NCBI GenBank assembly: GCA_029961685.1
Contig: JARWKL010000009.1
Coordinates: forward strand, 25,933,208-25,997,207
Direction: 5' to 3'
DNA from: Aristolochia californica
Lineage: Eukaryota > Streptophyta > Magnoliopsida > Piperales > Aristolochiaceae
DNA length: 64,000 bases
Numbering within the stretch: the first letter of the stretch is position 1; every line of letters starts with the position of its first letter. The position numbers were made by a program, and so were the translations under genes. This document shows, piece after piece, positions 43,349 to 53,265 of the stretch. The notes under the pieces are model-generated. The model ran no database searches. It was not told the origin of the DNA and worked only from the letters and a program-made list of their open reading frames with translations.

Positions 43349-43376
43349 ATTGTCTAAAAAAAAAGGGTGATACTAG
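43349..43376 (+). pseudogene. End of the captured KAS fragment
   Basis: Continues the KAS frame from 38145 across gypsy I as SGALALSKKKG, then stops. KAS proteins read SGALAFSSTKG here. The A-rich bases may reflect a slippage or junction site. Confidence 0.6.
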
Positions 43377-43834
43377 TCATCTCCTTGGGGAAATTGGGGA
43401 AGTTTCAACAATCTTTACTAGCCAGGCCACATGTTTCCTGTAATTCAGACTAGCAGTCAGTAACTGAATAACACTAGGAAGCCCACTACATGCTTTTTCC
43501 TCATCACCATCATCAGCAGAAAACCCAGCTTTGCATGAATCTAACCAGCTATTCTTTCTCAAAAATCCAGATACCACAAGCTGATGCTCACTATCCTGGA
43601 GTACAACAAACACCTCACCATACATACATTCCATGTTATTTGAGATCGCTACCATTGTTGTTTGAATCCATTACGGATGAAATTGGTCATTAAGTTCCAA
43701 ATTCACAGGGAAGTGATGAAAGGAGACCACCATGCTGATAGCAACAGCAACAACAATTTTAAATTGCCTCATCCTCTCATCAATGGAAGTTTCAGTCTTC
43801 AACCTATTAACAATCAAGTGGATATAATCCATTT
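43377..43834 (-). pseudogene. Captured module of unknown origin (inverted copy)
   Basis: On the minus strand the frame reads FKIVVAVAISMVVSFHHFP, a stop, then MVAISNNMECMYGEVFVVLQ, DSEHQLVVSGF and, after it, SADDGDEEKACSGLPSVIQL. The first part is homologous to 37130-37340 on plus. I do not recognise the gene. It continues directly from the frame at 43835-44542. Confidence 0.6.
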
Positions 43835-44542
43835 TCAGAAATTTTGCATTGACAACATTCCGTGCAGCTCTTCAGCTCTTTCTTCTGATCTAGCAGCTAG
43901 AACATCTCCCAAGTACTCGACATAAGTTGTTGTTTTCTTTTGTAATGCTACTCGAATGGAGTCCCTCTCCTGGGTATTTTTGTTGACTTCTAACTCAACA
44001 CAAATATTGCCAAATTCAACCTCTAATTCCAAAATATCACCCCGATTTACAGACAAATTCCATTTGTTTTCACAAAAATGAAGACTAACTCCACCTACTG
44101 TTTTGACATCTTTCTGAAGCAAAGTTCCACTGTTTTGCCCACTTTTACCAAATTCAATTTCAGGTTCTGCTGCAAGTTTGACATCTTCAACAGAACTAGA
44201 CTTTATTTCTTCAATCTCAACTGAGTCACTTCTAATAACAAAATCATTTTGCACTAATTCACCGTTCTCAGTAGACCCATCAGTAGTTTTAGCACTAATA
44301 GCATAATCATTCAGCACTAATTCACCATTCTCAGCAGACCCATCAGTAGTTTCAGCACTAATAGTAGAATCATTCATCACTAATGCATCCTTATCATTAG
44401 ATACAGGTTCCCTTCTCTCAGCCGACGATATTTTCTCCACCATTATGCCACTTGGAGCCCGCATAATCTTGCATGAAGTAATTATACCAAACGCAGAAAA
44501 CAAATCATTCAACTTCTCATCATTTATAGCCTTTGTGACCAA
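43835..44542 (-). pseudogene. Captured chimera: PABP RRM fragment plus MVEKISS module
   Basis: The 235-codon frame begins with NDEKLNDLFSAFGIITSCKI (then MRAPSGI), which matches an RRM of plant poly(A)-binding protein (DEKLKELFSEFGTITSCKVM). From residue 34 it turns into the module MVEKISSAERREPVSND, which is also at the start of the calnexin chimera (8002). A 20-residue unit (LVLNDYAISAKTTDGSTENG) is repeated two to three times. The rest (DILELEVEFGNICVELEVNK, EYLGDVLAARSEERAEELHG) is not recognised. No introns are visible. Confidence 0.65.
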
Positions 44543-44578
44543 TTACAGAAAACCCAAACTGCTAAGCAGTAAATTGAA

Positions 44579-45259
44579 TTATTTGCCCTGTCTGCCAGGC
44601 ATATCACCATACCACTGTTCCAATTTTCTTATCACCTCTGAATTAGCTCCAACCTGAGTATCTACTGGAGCCCATTTCTGCCCTATAATAGTAGCAACCA
44701 GTGGACACTTCGTCCTACTGTTCAACCCAGCCACAAAAAAATCATACATCAAGTCCTCCACTTTCTTTACCTTAGGATATTTTTTTATGAAGTATGAATT
44801 ACAATGACTGGTATTTGAGGTTGCATCTTCCTCAATGGCATGTGAAGTGTCCTCCAATTTAACCAGTATTCTATCATGTGTACTCAGTAATGGGTAAATA
44901 TTTTTCTTCAAACCATCACAGGCCCAACGGTAAACAATATGGGAAGCATAATCAGGGTCTGAGGAAAAAGTTCCACCATCATCTTTAGGCTGATTAATAC
45001 CTGGATAATACACTTCACTCCCACTACTACAGACAATTGCATCAAAATCTGTTGTCTAGATTTTACTAGACTGCAGAAAATTAATTGTTTCTAACATTGG
45101 CATTGCAGTAGAAAGAGCAAATCTTGGCCTATTCAATGAAGATTTGGCATCCACAAAGAGCCTTAAAGACATGTAATGGACATCTTTTATAGAGTCACCA
45201 AGTGATTCTTCCAAAACTTTGTCATCTAATTGATACAACCAAACAAGCATCTTCACCAC
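44579..45259 (-). pseudogene. Captured sucrose-phosphate synthase C-terminal fragments
   Basis: One frame with a single stop (45056-45058) reads GDSIKDVHYMSLRLFVDAKS, FALSTAMPMLETINFLQ, then TTDFDAIVCSSGSEVYYPG, SDPDYASHIVYRWACDGLKK and HCNSYFIKKYPKVKKVEDL. These match the C-terminal phosphatase-like region of plant SPS (FDxLICSSGSEVYYPG, DYASHIDYRWGREGLK, SNAHCxSYxIKD). The first block matches an SPS segment (SLRDIQDISLRL) that lies upstream in the protein, so a part is missing between. After about 44690 the frame (WAPVDTQVGANSEVIRKLEQ) is not recognised. It is a decayed cDNA-like fragment. Confidence 0.75.
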
Positions 45260-45261
45260 AC

Positions 45262-45819
45262 CTAAAAAAATATTATCTCCATTTCATAACACGTTTGCTC
45301 CTTCACATATGCTGAACTCCCATTGAACTGAAACATTTCCACTAACAATGCCCAACCAACAAATATGCAACCCAAAAAATTAAGCCCCACATTTTCAATT
45401 TGAAAATGAACATACATACTCTGATTGTGCGCATGAATTGAAAAACAAATCATCCGAATAAATTTCTTGAATTGTCTTGGAACTCCCAAAAAAATTCCAT
45501 CTCGGAATTCATACACACAAGCCTGAATTCCATCAATTGGGTATTGTTTTTCTGTTTCACAGAATAGAGAACCTCCATCCCCAATTTTCGAGTAGCGTTG
45601 TTGCTGCTTAGCCCCTTGGAGCCACATCAACACCTTGGAAGACTCGTTTTGACCTAAAAATTGACGGCATTTTGGAAACTTACCCCAAAAGGCGTTGAAA
45701 TTTGTTTTTCGCTGGGCTGCCGAGGGTGAGATGGAGTGGAAATTTGTCCAACGGAATCTCCTCCTTTTCTGGTGGCGTACTACAGCCCTTTGGGGCTTTG
45801 CCGCTTGGATATTTTTCAA
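45262..45819 (-). pseudogene. Unrecognised captured open frame
   Basis: A 185-codon frame just upstream (minus sense) of the SPS fragment. It is basic at the start (RAVVRHQKRRRFRWTNF) and reads IGDGGSLFCETEKQYPIDGI and RQFKKFIRMICFSIHAH later. I do not recognise a family. Given its neighbours, it is probably another captured fragment, but it could be chance. Confidence 0.35.
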
Positions 45820-46218
45820 GACAGAGGACTCTCAAAATCATTTCCTGGTTGAAATATTTTCCTTCTCCTGGTCAGGACTGAGTGTTGCTATCTGTAATCT
45901 CCCTAGGTTATAAGCTAGATTCTAGCTCTATCAGGCCATTTCTATCTAGATTTATCAAGGTTCTAGATGAACCTATCACAAAATAAAAATTACAAAGAAA
46001 GGTAAAACTTACGCTCTTGTAAATTGGAGAGATACCCTTCGCCTTTGAGAGTTCCAAGCTTCAAACCTTTGATGCACTATGTAGAGTGTAAGATCTAGAC
46101 TAATATGTATGCAAGGAGATCGAGTGAGAAAGAAGCCAAAAATTTTGTAGGGTTTGGCTTTCTCTGTCTCTAAAATGTACTTAGGAAGGAATTTCAAAGG
46201 ATTAAGAATAAAAACAAG
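45820..46218. other. No recognisable gene
   Basis: About 400 bases between the captured cassette and N4. I find no LTR of the capture family here, so the second gene-capture element has no visible 3' end in the window. Confidence 0.4.
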
Positions 46219-46223
46219 TAGGT

Positions 46224-48688
46224 TATTGAAGAAAAGTTATGGAAGAGTCTTACATGACTCTCACAACTAGAAGTCTCACAGAACCATAATTAATATTGTG
46301 GAGTCTTACAAGAGTCTCATAGGAGGAGGTCTCACAAAAGAGTCTCAATTAAAGTGTTTTAGTTATGTTAATATTCTATTCATGTTTAGTTGTTCAATTG
46401 TTCTATGACTTATCTTTTAGTGTTTAGCTTTGGGTGTAATTGGGACACATGTAGTTTAATTATAATTGGATTCAACTTGCCTCATTTATTATAAATATAG
46501 GCGCATTATACTCAAATTACAACAAATCACTGAATTTTTTCTCTTGTCCAAAAATTCAACTTGGTATCGGAGCGGGTTCTATGAGTTGACTCAGTCAGCC
46601 GACAATGATAATATGATCCTTTTTTTTTATCTATTATCTCTAGTAGTTTAGGTTCGTATTCTATCTTGTTCTTTATTTCTTGTCACATTACCCATTGTTT
46701 TCTTGGTAGTCTCACTACCATAATGAATTTTTCATAATAAAAATATTATATTTATGGAAAGATATTAGAGTCTACTTCTAATAGGAATTTGTTTTTAAAT
46801 AGGATTTTTCTACAAAAAGAAATCGATATTTGAAGCAGCAAAGTTCAGACTACAAGAGACGTTTGAGCAGCAGCATATAGCTACAATTTTGTATGTGTTT
46901 ATTCCATCAAGAATGAGACTTTATATCAAGAATTATATTTCAAAAGAGAAATCTATAAGTCTATTTTATTACTTATTAAACCAATTCTCAATATGCATTT
47001 TCGAGAAGGACATATCAATTTGTGAAAAGTCAAAGGTCATGTTGGCCAAAGAAGAATGAACACTCAGTTTGGCCAGATTACAGAATCCAACATCAATCAG
47101 ATTTTATTCTCAAAATTAATATATTTTATGACTAGATATTATACTTTAATAAAAGGTATCAAAGTATAATCTTAGAAGGAAAAAAATTCATGCCAGTCTG
47201 ATTTATATGTAAGGATATATTTGCATTGGAGTAAACAATGGTCAAGCTAAAAAATGAAGAAAATAAATAGGTCCTAACAAGCTCAGTAACAAATTTTTTT
47301 ATGTCAAACTAGGTATCAAATGAAAGCCCCTCGAATCTTTTTTTTTTTTTTTTAAATAAAGGATTTGTGATTCCAATCTATATTGTGGAAGATATTGATA
47401 TTAAAAGTACTAAAGGTCAGCTCTAAAAAAATGTCCCTTTTCCTATTTTATCCTATTATCTCTCCATGCATTGGGGTGAATTGAGTTCCCTTTTGTCCTA
47501 GAATTCTAGTTGTTTAGTCAAATTTCTCTTCTAATTAGAGCATTTTGGTTGGAATAAATCACTCCATGAAATGTTTTATCAAGGTATGCAAACAATTTTC
47601 AACTTCGATGTTATTTTGAAGTTTTGAATTTTTGTTATTTGGTTGTGTATCTTACGCATCATTAACTCCGAAAATTTTGGTCACCCCCTAATAAGTTATA
47701 CTTGCTCAAAATTATTAAGTTCTAAAATTATAGTCTCCCCTATTTTTTCAATAAAAAGGGTCACTTTGGAAGTATGAGTGTTGCATAGTTGCCTCATTTC
47801 AGTTAAAAAAAAATTCCTCTAGTATTTTTTTCCAATTTATCTTCTTGTGTTTTCATCATTTTAGAGCAATGCTCAGACCCTCTACCTAAAAAGTATAGGA
47901 TTGTGCCCAACATCTAGTTTGACTCAAGTCTTTTATTCTTCACCCAATAGGTGATTTGTGTTTGAATTGCACTTAGAAAGTGAGTAGTCTCTTTGTTAAT
48001 CCCTAAAGTTGTGCCCCTTTTTTCACCTATAAAATTGAGTGGAGTGTGTTTCAGACCATGACCATTTTGATTGGTGTATATGGCTAGGAGTCATTTTCTT
48101 CTCCCATATTGTGTTTTGTCCAATCTAGGTCTCTATGTCCTTTTTATCCCCAACTTGAGGGGGAGAATTAGAAGAAGTACAAGAAAGATGTATTTTGTTC
48201 AGCGTGTTGTCATAATTTTTATGTGATCAAAATATTCAAGAAAGGGTGAAGTTTTTGCATCTACGAAGAATTTTTTTCAGTAAAAGAAAATTGAAGACCA
48301 AGAATCCTTTTCATTGCAAGCTGAAGTTAGAAACTCCAGCTTGAAGGGGGTGTTGAAGAGAAGGTATGAAAGACACTTACATGACTCTCATCGCAAGAAG
48401 TCTCATAGAGCCAAAACTAATCTAGTGGAGTCTAAGAAAAGTCTCATGGAAGGAGGATTCACAAAAGCGTCTCAGTTAAAGGTATTTTAGTTATCTTAGT
48501 CTTCTATTTATGTTCTGTTGTTTAATTGTTCTAAGACTTATCTTTTAGTGTTTAACTTTGGGTTTAACTGGGATAAGTGTAGTTTAATTGTAATTGGATT
48601 CTATTTGTTTCTTCTATTATAAATAGAGGCACTTTTTACACAAATTACAACAAGTCAGTGAAATATTTCTCTTTTCAAGAAATTAACA
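46224..48688 (+). mobile_element. Non-autonomous LTR element N4
   Basis: LTRs of equal length (338 bp, 46224-46561 and 48351-48688) and a TAGGT duplication (46219-46223, 48689-48693) delimit it. A primer site (TGGTATCGGAGC) follows the 5' LTR at 46562. The polypurine tract CAGCTTGAAGGGGG precedes the 3' LTR. The 1.8-kb internal part has no gag or pol; an internal purine tract (CAACTTGAGGGGGAG, about 48151) resembles another PPT. Confidence 0.92.
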
Positions 48689-49091
48689 TAGGTATGCCAA
48701 TAAAAGCTCATTAACTTCTCAATGGGAGGTTTGGTGTGGTATTAATAAGTTCCCCAAGCCAAACAAGCCATTTTTTGCCCATTTTTTTAAAGTTAAGTTT
48801 ACTTTAATCAATTAGTGTAAAGTGATTGATAAATCAATCGTGTGTGATGACAATTTTTTTGTCAAAATGTGATCAATGGTATCGATCAATATCTTTCCTT
48901 TGGGACTAACATTTTAAGTTGATTGATCAATATCTTTCCATTGGGACTAACATTTTAAGTATCGATCAATGTACATGGTATGATCGATTAATCAGAATTC
49001 CCACTAGCAGTGCATCACAAGTATGATCAATAGAGTAAATTAGCTAACTGACCATCACCATTAAATAAATTAGCATAACATCAATTGTTAC
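48689..49091. other. Short repeat-rich spacer, no gene
   Basis: Two copies of a 36-base unit (GATCAATATCTTTCC and TGGGACTAACATTTTAAGT) lie at 48884-48919 and 48925-48960. Several GATCAAT motifs are scattered around. The right part holds the first copy of a 24-bp direct repeat (49008-49031). Confidence 0.5.
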
Positions 49092-49283
49092 TTTCTCATT
49101 ACCCTAGCCGTCCCCTTAAATAGGGTTGAGGACGCCCAAAACACTATAGACCCCTTGGGTCAATGGTTCAAACCAATAAGTGCTAAACCAACCCAAACCA
49201 AAAACAATTACATGGAAACTGAAAAATACATTAATTAATTCCTACGCTTGTTGGTAACTCGTGATGTTATAGAGTCCATAACA
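49092..49283 (-). repeat. Truncated LTR of the gypsy I family
   Basis: Matches the last half (on plus) of the I LTR, from CTCATTACCCTAGCCGTCC to GTCCATAACA. The other half is missing. The intact end is directly followed by a second copy of a 24-bp sequence found before the fragment. Confidence 0.85.
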
Positions 49284-49307
49284 CAGTGCATCACAAGTAT
49301 GATCAAT

Positions 49308-49738
49308 CATGCTAAGGCTTCCCTTTACTTTTCTTGAACCGATATATCAGTAGTGTAGGGCTAAGAAATTTTCCACTCCTGAATCAGCCCTCAAAACCGT
49401 GCCAAGTACTCAAGTAGGTTGTCCCCTTGTTTGGTATAGAACATGTTCTGAGAACATCATACAATCTATGGAGGTTCTCTGTGATATAGTACAACTTCAC
49501 ACAAGTGTTCTATATCTGTTTGACTATCTCAAGATGGACCACATTATTAGCCACATGCTCTTCCATACTATTTATTAACTTTTGATTACCAATGTATCAT
49601 TCTTTAACGACTTAATAGAGTTGTCCTCCTCATTAATAGGTACAACTGGTTTGGTGAGATGTCCTAAGAGGTCTCTTGTAATGAGATACCTTTTAACCGA
49701 CTGTGACCAGATCAAGTAATTAAATAACCCTTCCAAGG
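49308..49738 (-). other. Possible decayed copia gag fragment
   Basis: On the minus strand the frame reads RYLITRDLLGHLTKPVVPIN, followed by Glu-Asp-rich residues and several stops. This faintly resembles copia gag polyproteins (YLxxxREKLTHLTKxxP). The call is weak. There is nothing else recognisable here. Confidence 0.3.
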
Positions 49739-50381
49739 TGTTGAATTTATGGAAACGAAAACTACTTCATTGACTTATTATAATCAAAGTACATGAACCT
49801 CTATTTATAATAGAGGAAGGTAGTAGAGTCCAATTACAAAAAAACTATCTTTGTCCCAATTACTCCCAAACTCTAACACTTAAAGATAAGTCCTAACATA
49901 ATTAAATAACTCAATATAGATAAAAGACAAACAGAAATCAAACTAGAACTCTTCTATGATGTGACCATAAGATAAAGATGCCTTTGTGAGTCCTTCTTGA
50001 TATTCCAACTGATGTGATAAGGATGACAACTCATGGTAATCATTGTGGGTCCTACTTCTTATGTGCTTGGGCCCATCTTGTGGGCCTTCCTTGGTTGTGT
50101 GGCCCATCTTATAATACTCTTAGATATGTGGGCATTTCTTGGTCGTGTGGGCTTGGGCATATCTTCCAACACTCCCCATCAAGCTGGGGGTGAGAGAACA
50201 ACATGAACTCCTAGCTTGCTGCAAATGATATATAGAATCTTTTTTTGTATAATGTGGCAGATCTTCCAACACTCCCCCTCACACTAGTGCTCTCATTCAT
50301 GAGGCCCAACTGGAAAAAGAAAAGTGAGAGTAAAACCACGTCAAGTCATATGACATTGTTCTTTAATCCAGTCAATTAACT

Positions 50382-50499
50382 ACTATCTTCTAGAGGTAAT
50401 GCCACTCCTATCTTCTATAGGTAGTGGGTCTATACGCTGGAAGTTCGGCACACTCCTATCTTTTATAGGTAGTGCCACTCATATCTTTTATAGGTAGTG
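50382..50499. repeat. Array of short palindromic units in N5
   Basis: Three 24-base units CACTCCTATCTT(C/T)TATAGG followed by TAGTG (50403-50426, 50451-50474, 50476-50499, the last with CACTCATATC) and a degenerate one at 50382. Each can fold on itself (CACT..AGTG, CCTAT..ATAGG). Confidence 0.9.
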
Positions 50500-50669
50500 G
50501 ATCTATACGCTATTCGGAAGTGTAATAATAAAAAAAAACTCCTCCATCACCTTGTCCCACCACAGGACAACGACTCTCAAGTGGTGGGAGTAATAAATAC
50601 CAATTCATGGGGGTATAACATATAGTTAGTAATAAACTCTTCCATCACGATGAAATAACATAGATGTCC

Positions 50670-50897
50670 TTACGGGTAGAGGATATAGTAATAAGCTCCT
50701 CTATCACGGTGATGTAACATATATTGAGGCCACATCTTCTTCAATAATAATGTCTCATCCAAAGAGACATTATAGCAGCAGCTATATATAACACGACCAT
50801 CTTCCAACTCATATAACACGAACCAAAATAATAAACCTTGTAGAAAGATGCTCCCCTTTTCTTGAATATTTTGGTCACATAACCTGATCCACAACAT
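50670..50897 (-). other. Short open frame conserved with N7
   Basis: 75 codons, MLWIRLCDQNIQEKG, then LLFWFVLYELEDGRVIYS. The N7 frame at 61761-61985 begins MLWISLCDQSIQERG and has LLFWFMLYVLKDGRVIFS. The likeness may only reflect shared ancestry of the elements. Function unknown. Confidence 0.35.
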
Positions 50898-52133
50898 ATG
50901 GAATAAAATACCTCTTTCTAGTATTTTGTCTTCTTCTCCCCCTCAAGCTGGAAGGTAATGGCAGTGATCCCAGCTTGAACCAAATATCATAAATGTAGAA
51001 ATAATCCCAAATAAAAGAGATGTATAAATAAACCCTCAAACCAGGGAGAAGTGAGATATTTTCATGATATATCAACTCAAAAAGTGACACAAAACAATGG
51101 GCCTAAATTCGGATTTTTCAATACAACAGAATACCAGCATGACCTTTAACTCTTCGAATGTAAATATATATTTAAATATATATCAGATTGGCATGAAATA
51201 TTCTCCTTGTGAAATTAGACTTAAATATCTTTCATCCAAGTATAATTTATCTTCATAAAATATTATTCTAAGAAGATAAATAATCTGATGGATTTTGGTC
51301 TCTGTCATCTAGCTGAATTAAGTACTGTTTCTCCTTTTTTTCTAGAATGACCATTGAATCTTCCAAGATCAATATCTCTTTATAAAAAAACTCATACCAA
51401 GAATTGGTTGAATAGGTAAGAAAACAGACTTAAATATATTTCTTTTGATTTATAATTATACATATAAAGTCTCTTTCTTGATAGAAAAAAATACCTCAGA
51501 AGTTGAAGCTTTTTGCTGTTGCTCGAACCTCTTTTCAATCTGACCATTGCGGCTTCTAATATCGATTTTTCTTTGTAGATAACCCAGATAAAAAAAATTG
51601 GATGAATAGGTAAAAGAATAGAATTACAGATATTTCTTTTGATATATATTTATCCAATAAATTCTAGTTCTTGATATCATAAAATACCTCGAAAGTTGAA
51701 GCTTTCCGCAGCTTGAACCTTTTTGCAATCTGCCCTTCGCTCATTCAAATATCGATATCTCCTTGTAGATAACTCCGATTGAAAAAAAATATTTTTCCTT
51801 GGAAATTAGACTCAATTATATTTTTATAAATATATAATTTGCAATATGAAAAACTCCATATAGAGGTAAAAAACACAAAGTAAACTACGGGTGTAGGGAC
51901 TAAAAAAATAACTACGAACTATGACTTAGGATTTAGGGTTTAGAGAAAAGGATCTCATTATCTCTGTGAGTTGACCACATGTACTCACAGAACCTGCTCT
52001 GATACGACGTTGAATTTATGGAAAAGATAAATCCTTCATTGGCTTCATTAACTTATTATAATCAGAGTACATGAATCTCTATTTATAATAGAGGAAAGTA
52101 GTAGAGTCCAATTACAATAAAACAACCTTTGTC

Positions 52134-53265
52134 CCTAAGGCTGAAGTGTTTGAATACCAGATACCTTATTTAAGTGTCTGAAGCAAATATCTAAAGATTC
52201 TTTTTACAACCACCAAGTGTGATTTTCCAGGGATAGATTGGAATCTAGCATCTAAGTAAAATGAAAAAATTATATTCAGTCTACTAGCCTTCAAGTAGAA
52301 AAGAGACCCTATAATGCTTCTATATAACTGTTATGGCTAGAGTAGCAGGTAGAAGGAGGACTTAGGTGGGGTCACTTTCAAATAAGGTTAAGGGTTGAGT
52401 CTAATGTAATTAAGTTAGGAGTGTGGGCCATGACATTGCTTGGGAAGTGTTAGGGTCATGGCTTGGGAAATGTATGTCTTGGGAAGTGTTAGGGTCATGG
52501 CTTGGGAAATGTTTGTCTTGGAAAATGTTTGTGTCAAGGCTTGGGAAGGGTATGTCTTGAGAAGTGTAAGTGTCATGGCCTTCTTGTTATTAGAAGGACA
52601 CCAGTCTATATGAAAGGAAGCATTAATCAAATTAGTTACTAGTAAGGTCGGATTCTCCCTTTGAGGTCCAGGGTGAGCTTCCCTTCACAAGCTCAGTTAT
52701 CTTCACGTCTTCTGATCGGAAACAAGGAGGAGAATGTCTGGTGGATGATCCATGGAAATGGGACATAAAAATAACTTTGGATCTATGGTTCTACCAGAGT
52801 CAACTAAGTCAAATTTCAAGGATGAAAAATTATGGGTTTCAAAATTTTCATATTGAATTTCTTGAAAAGTCCCTTTGCGTACTTGAACTAACATATGAAG
52901 ATTCCATTTTTTTGAAGTACTTGAAGTCCAAGAAAAAATGTGACTTTATCCATAAATATCATTTCAAATTCACTTTTCTTGACTTTAGTAAATTTTGCAC
53001 ATCGAGAGGTGTTAATAGAGCCAAATATGATATCATCCACATAGATTTCGCTATAATCAAGTTTGATCATGACTCTATGTAAATAATGTTTTGTACACAC
53101 TACCTCTCTTATATTCATTTTTCTATAAGGATCACTATGCCTCTCATACTAACCTCTAAGAGTTTGTTTCAAACCATATAATACCTTGTGCAATTTGTAA
53201 ACATGGTTTAGTTTGCAAAGGTTCTCAAAGTACCCATTTAAAAAGGCACTTTTTACATCCATTTA
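52134..53265 (-). pseudogene. pol: Copia L RT/RNase H fragment, split by solo LTR K
   Basis: On the minus strand 52888-53118 reads EIYVDDIIFGSINTSRCAKF, then KKSEFEMIFMDKVTFFLGLQ. This is the RT YVDD region of a Sirevirus-like or related copia element. Left of K the sequence continues with LYRSIIGSL-like residues and the region before RNase H (52134-52328). It is truncated on both sides by N5 and N6. Confidence 0.8.
52329..52770 (+). repeat. Solo gypsy-type LTR K
   Basis: Starts TGTTATGGCTAGAGTAG and ends GATCCATGGAAATGGGACAT followed by AAAA. ATAAC is duplicated at 52324-52328 and 52771-52775, which supports this end (TAACA changed to TAAAA). It holds a minisatellite (units around GGCTTGGGAAGTGTTAGGG, 52437-52580). 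Confidence 0.8.

Larger units (their letters stand above)
49739..52133 (-). mobile_element. Non-autonomous LTR element N5
   Basis: The 3' LTR is 49739-50171 (TGTTGAATTTATGG...CCAACA on plus). The 5' LTR starts at 52008 and is truncated at about 52133. The minus-strand primer site is mutated (TCGTATCAGAGC, about 51996-52007). The internal region holds a hairpin array (50382-50499) and a 75-codon minus frame (50670-50897) related to one in N7. Confidence 0.8.

Noticed and set aside
45695..45913. Plus-strand 72-codon frame near the SPS fragment
   Set aside because: No recognised domain and it overlaps a longer minus-strand frame. Neither can be called a gene with confidence.
50382..50499. CRISPR-like array of palindromic repeats
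   Set aside because: Units are only three to four, spacers are irregular or absent, no cas genes, and the context is a plant retroelement.
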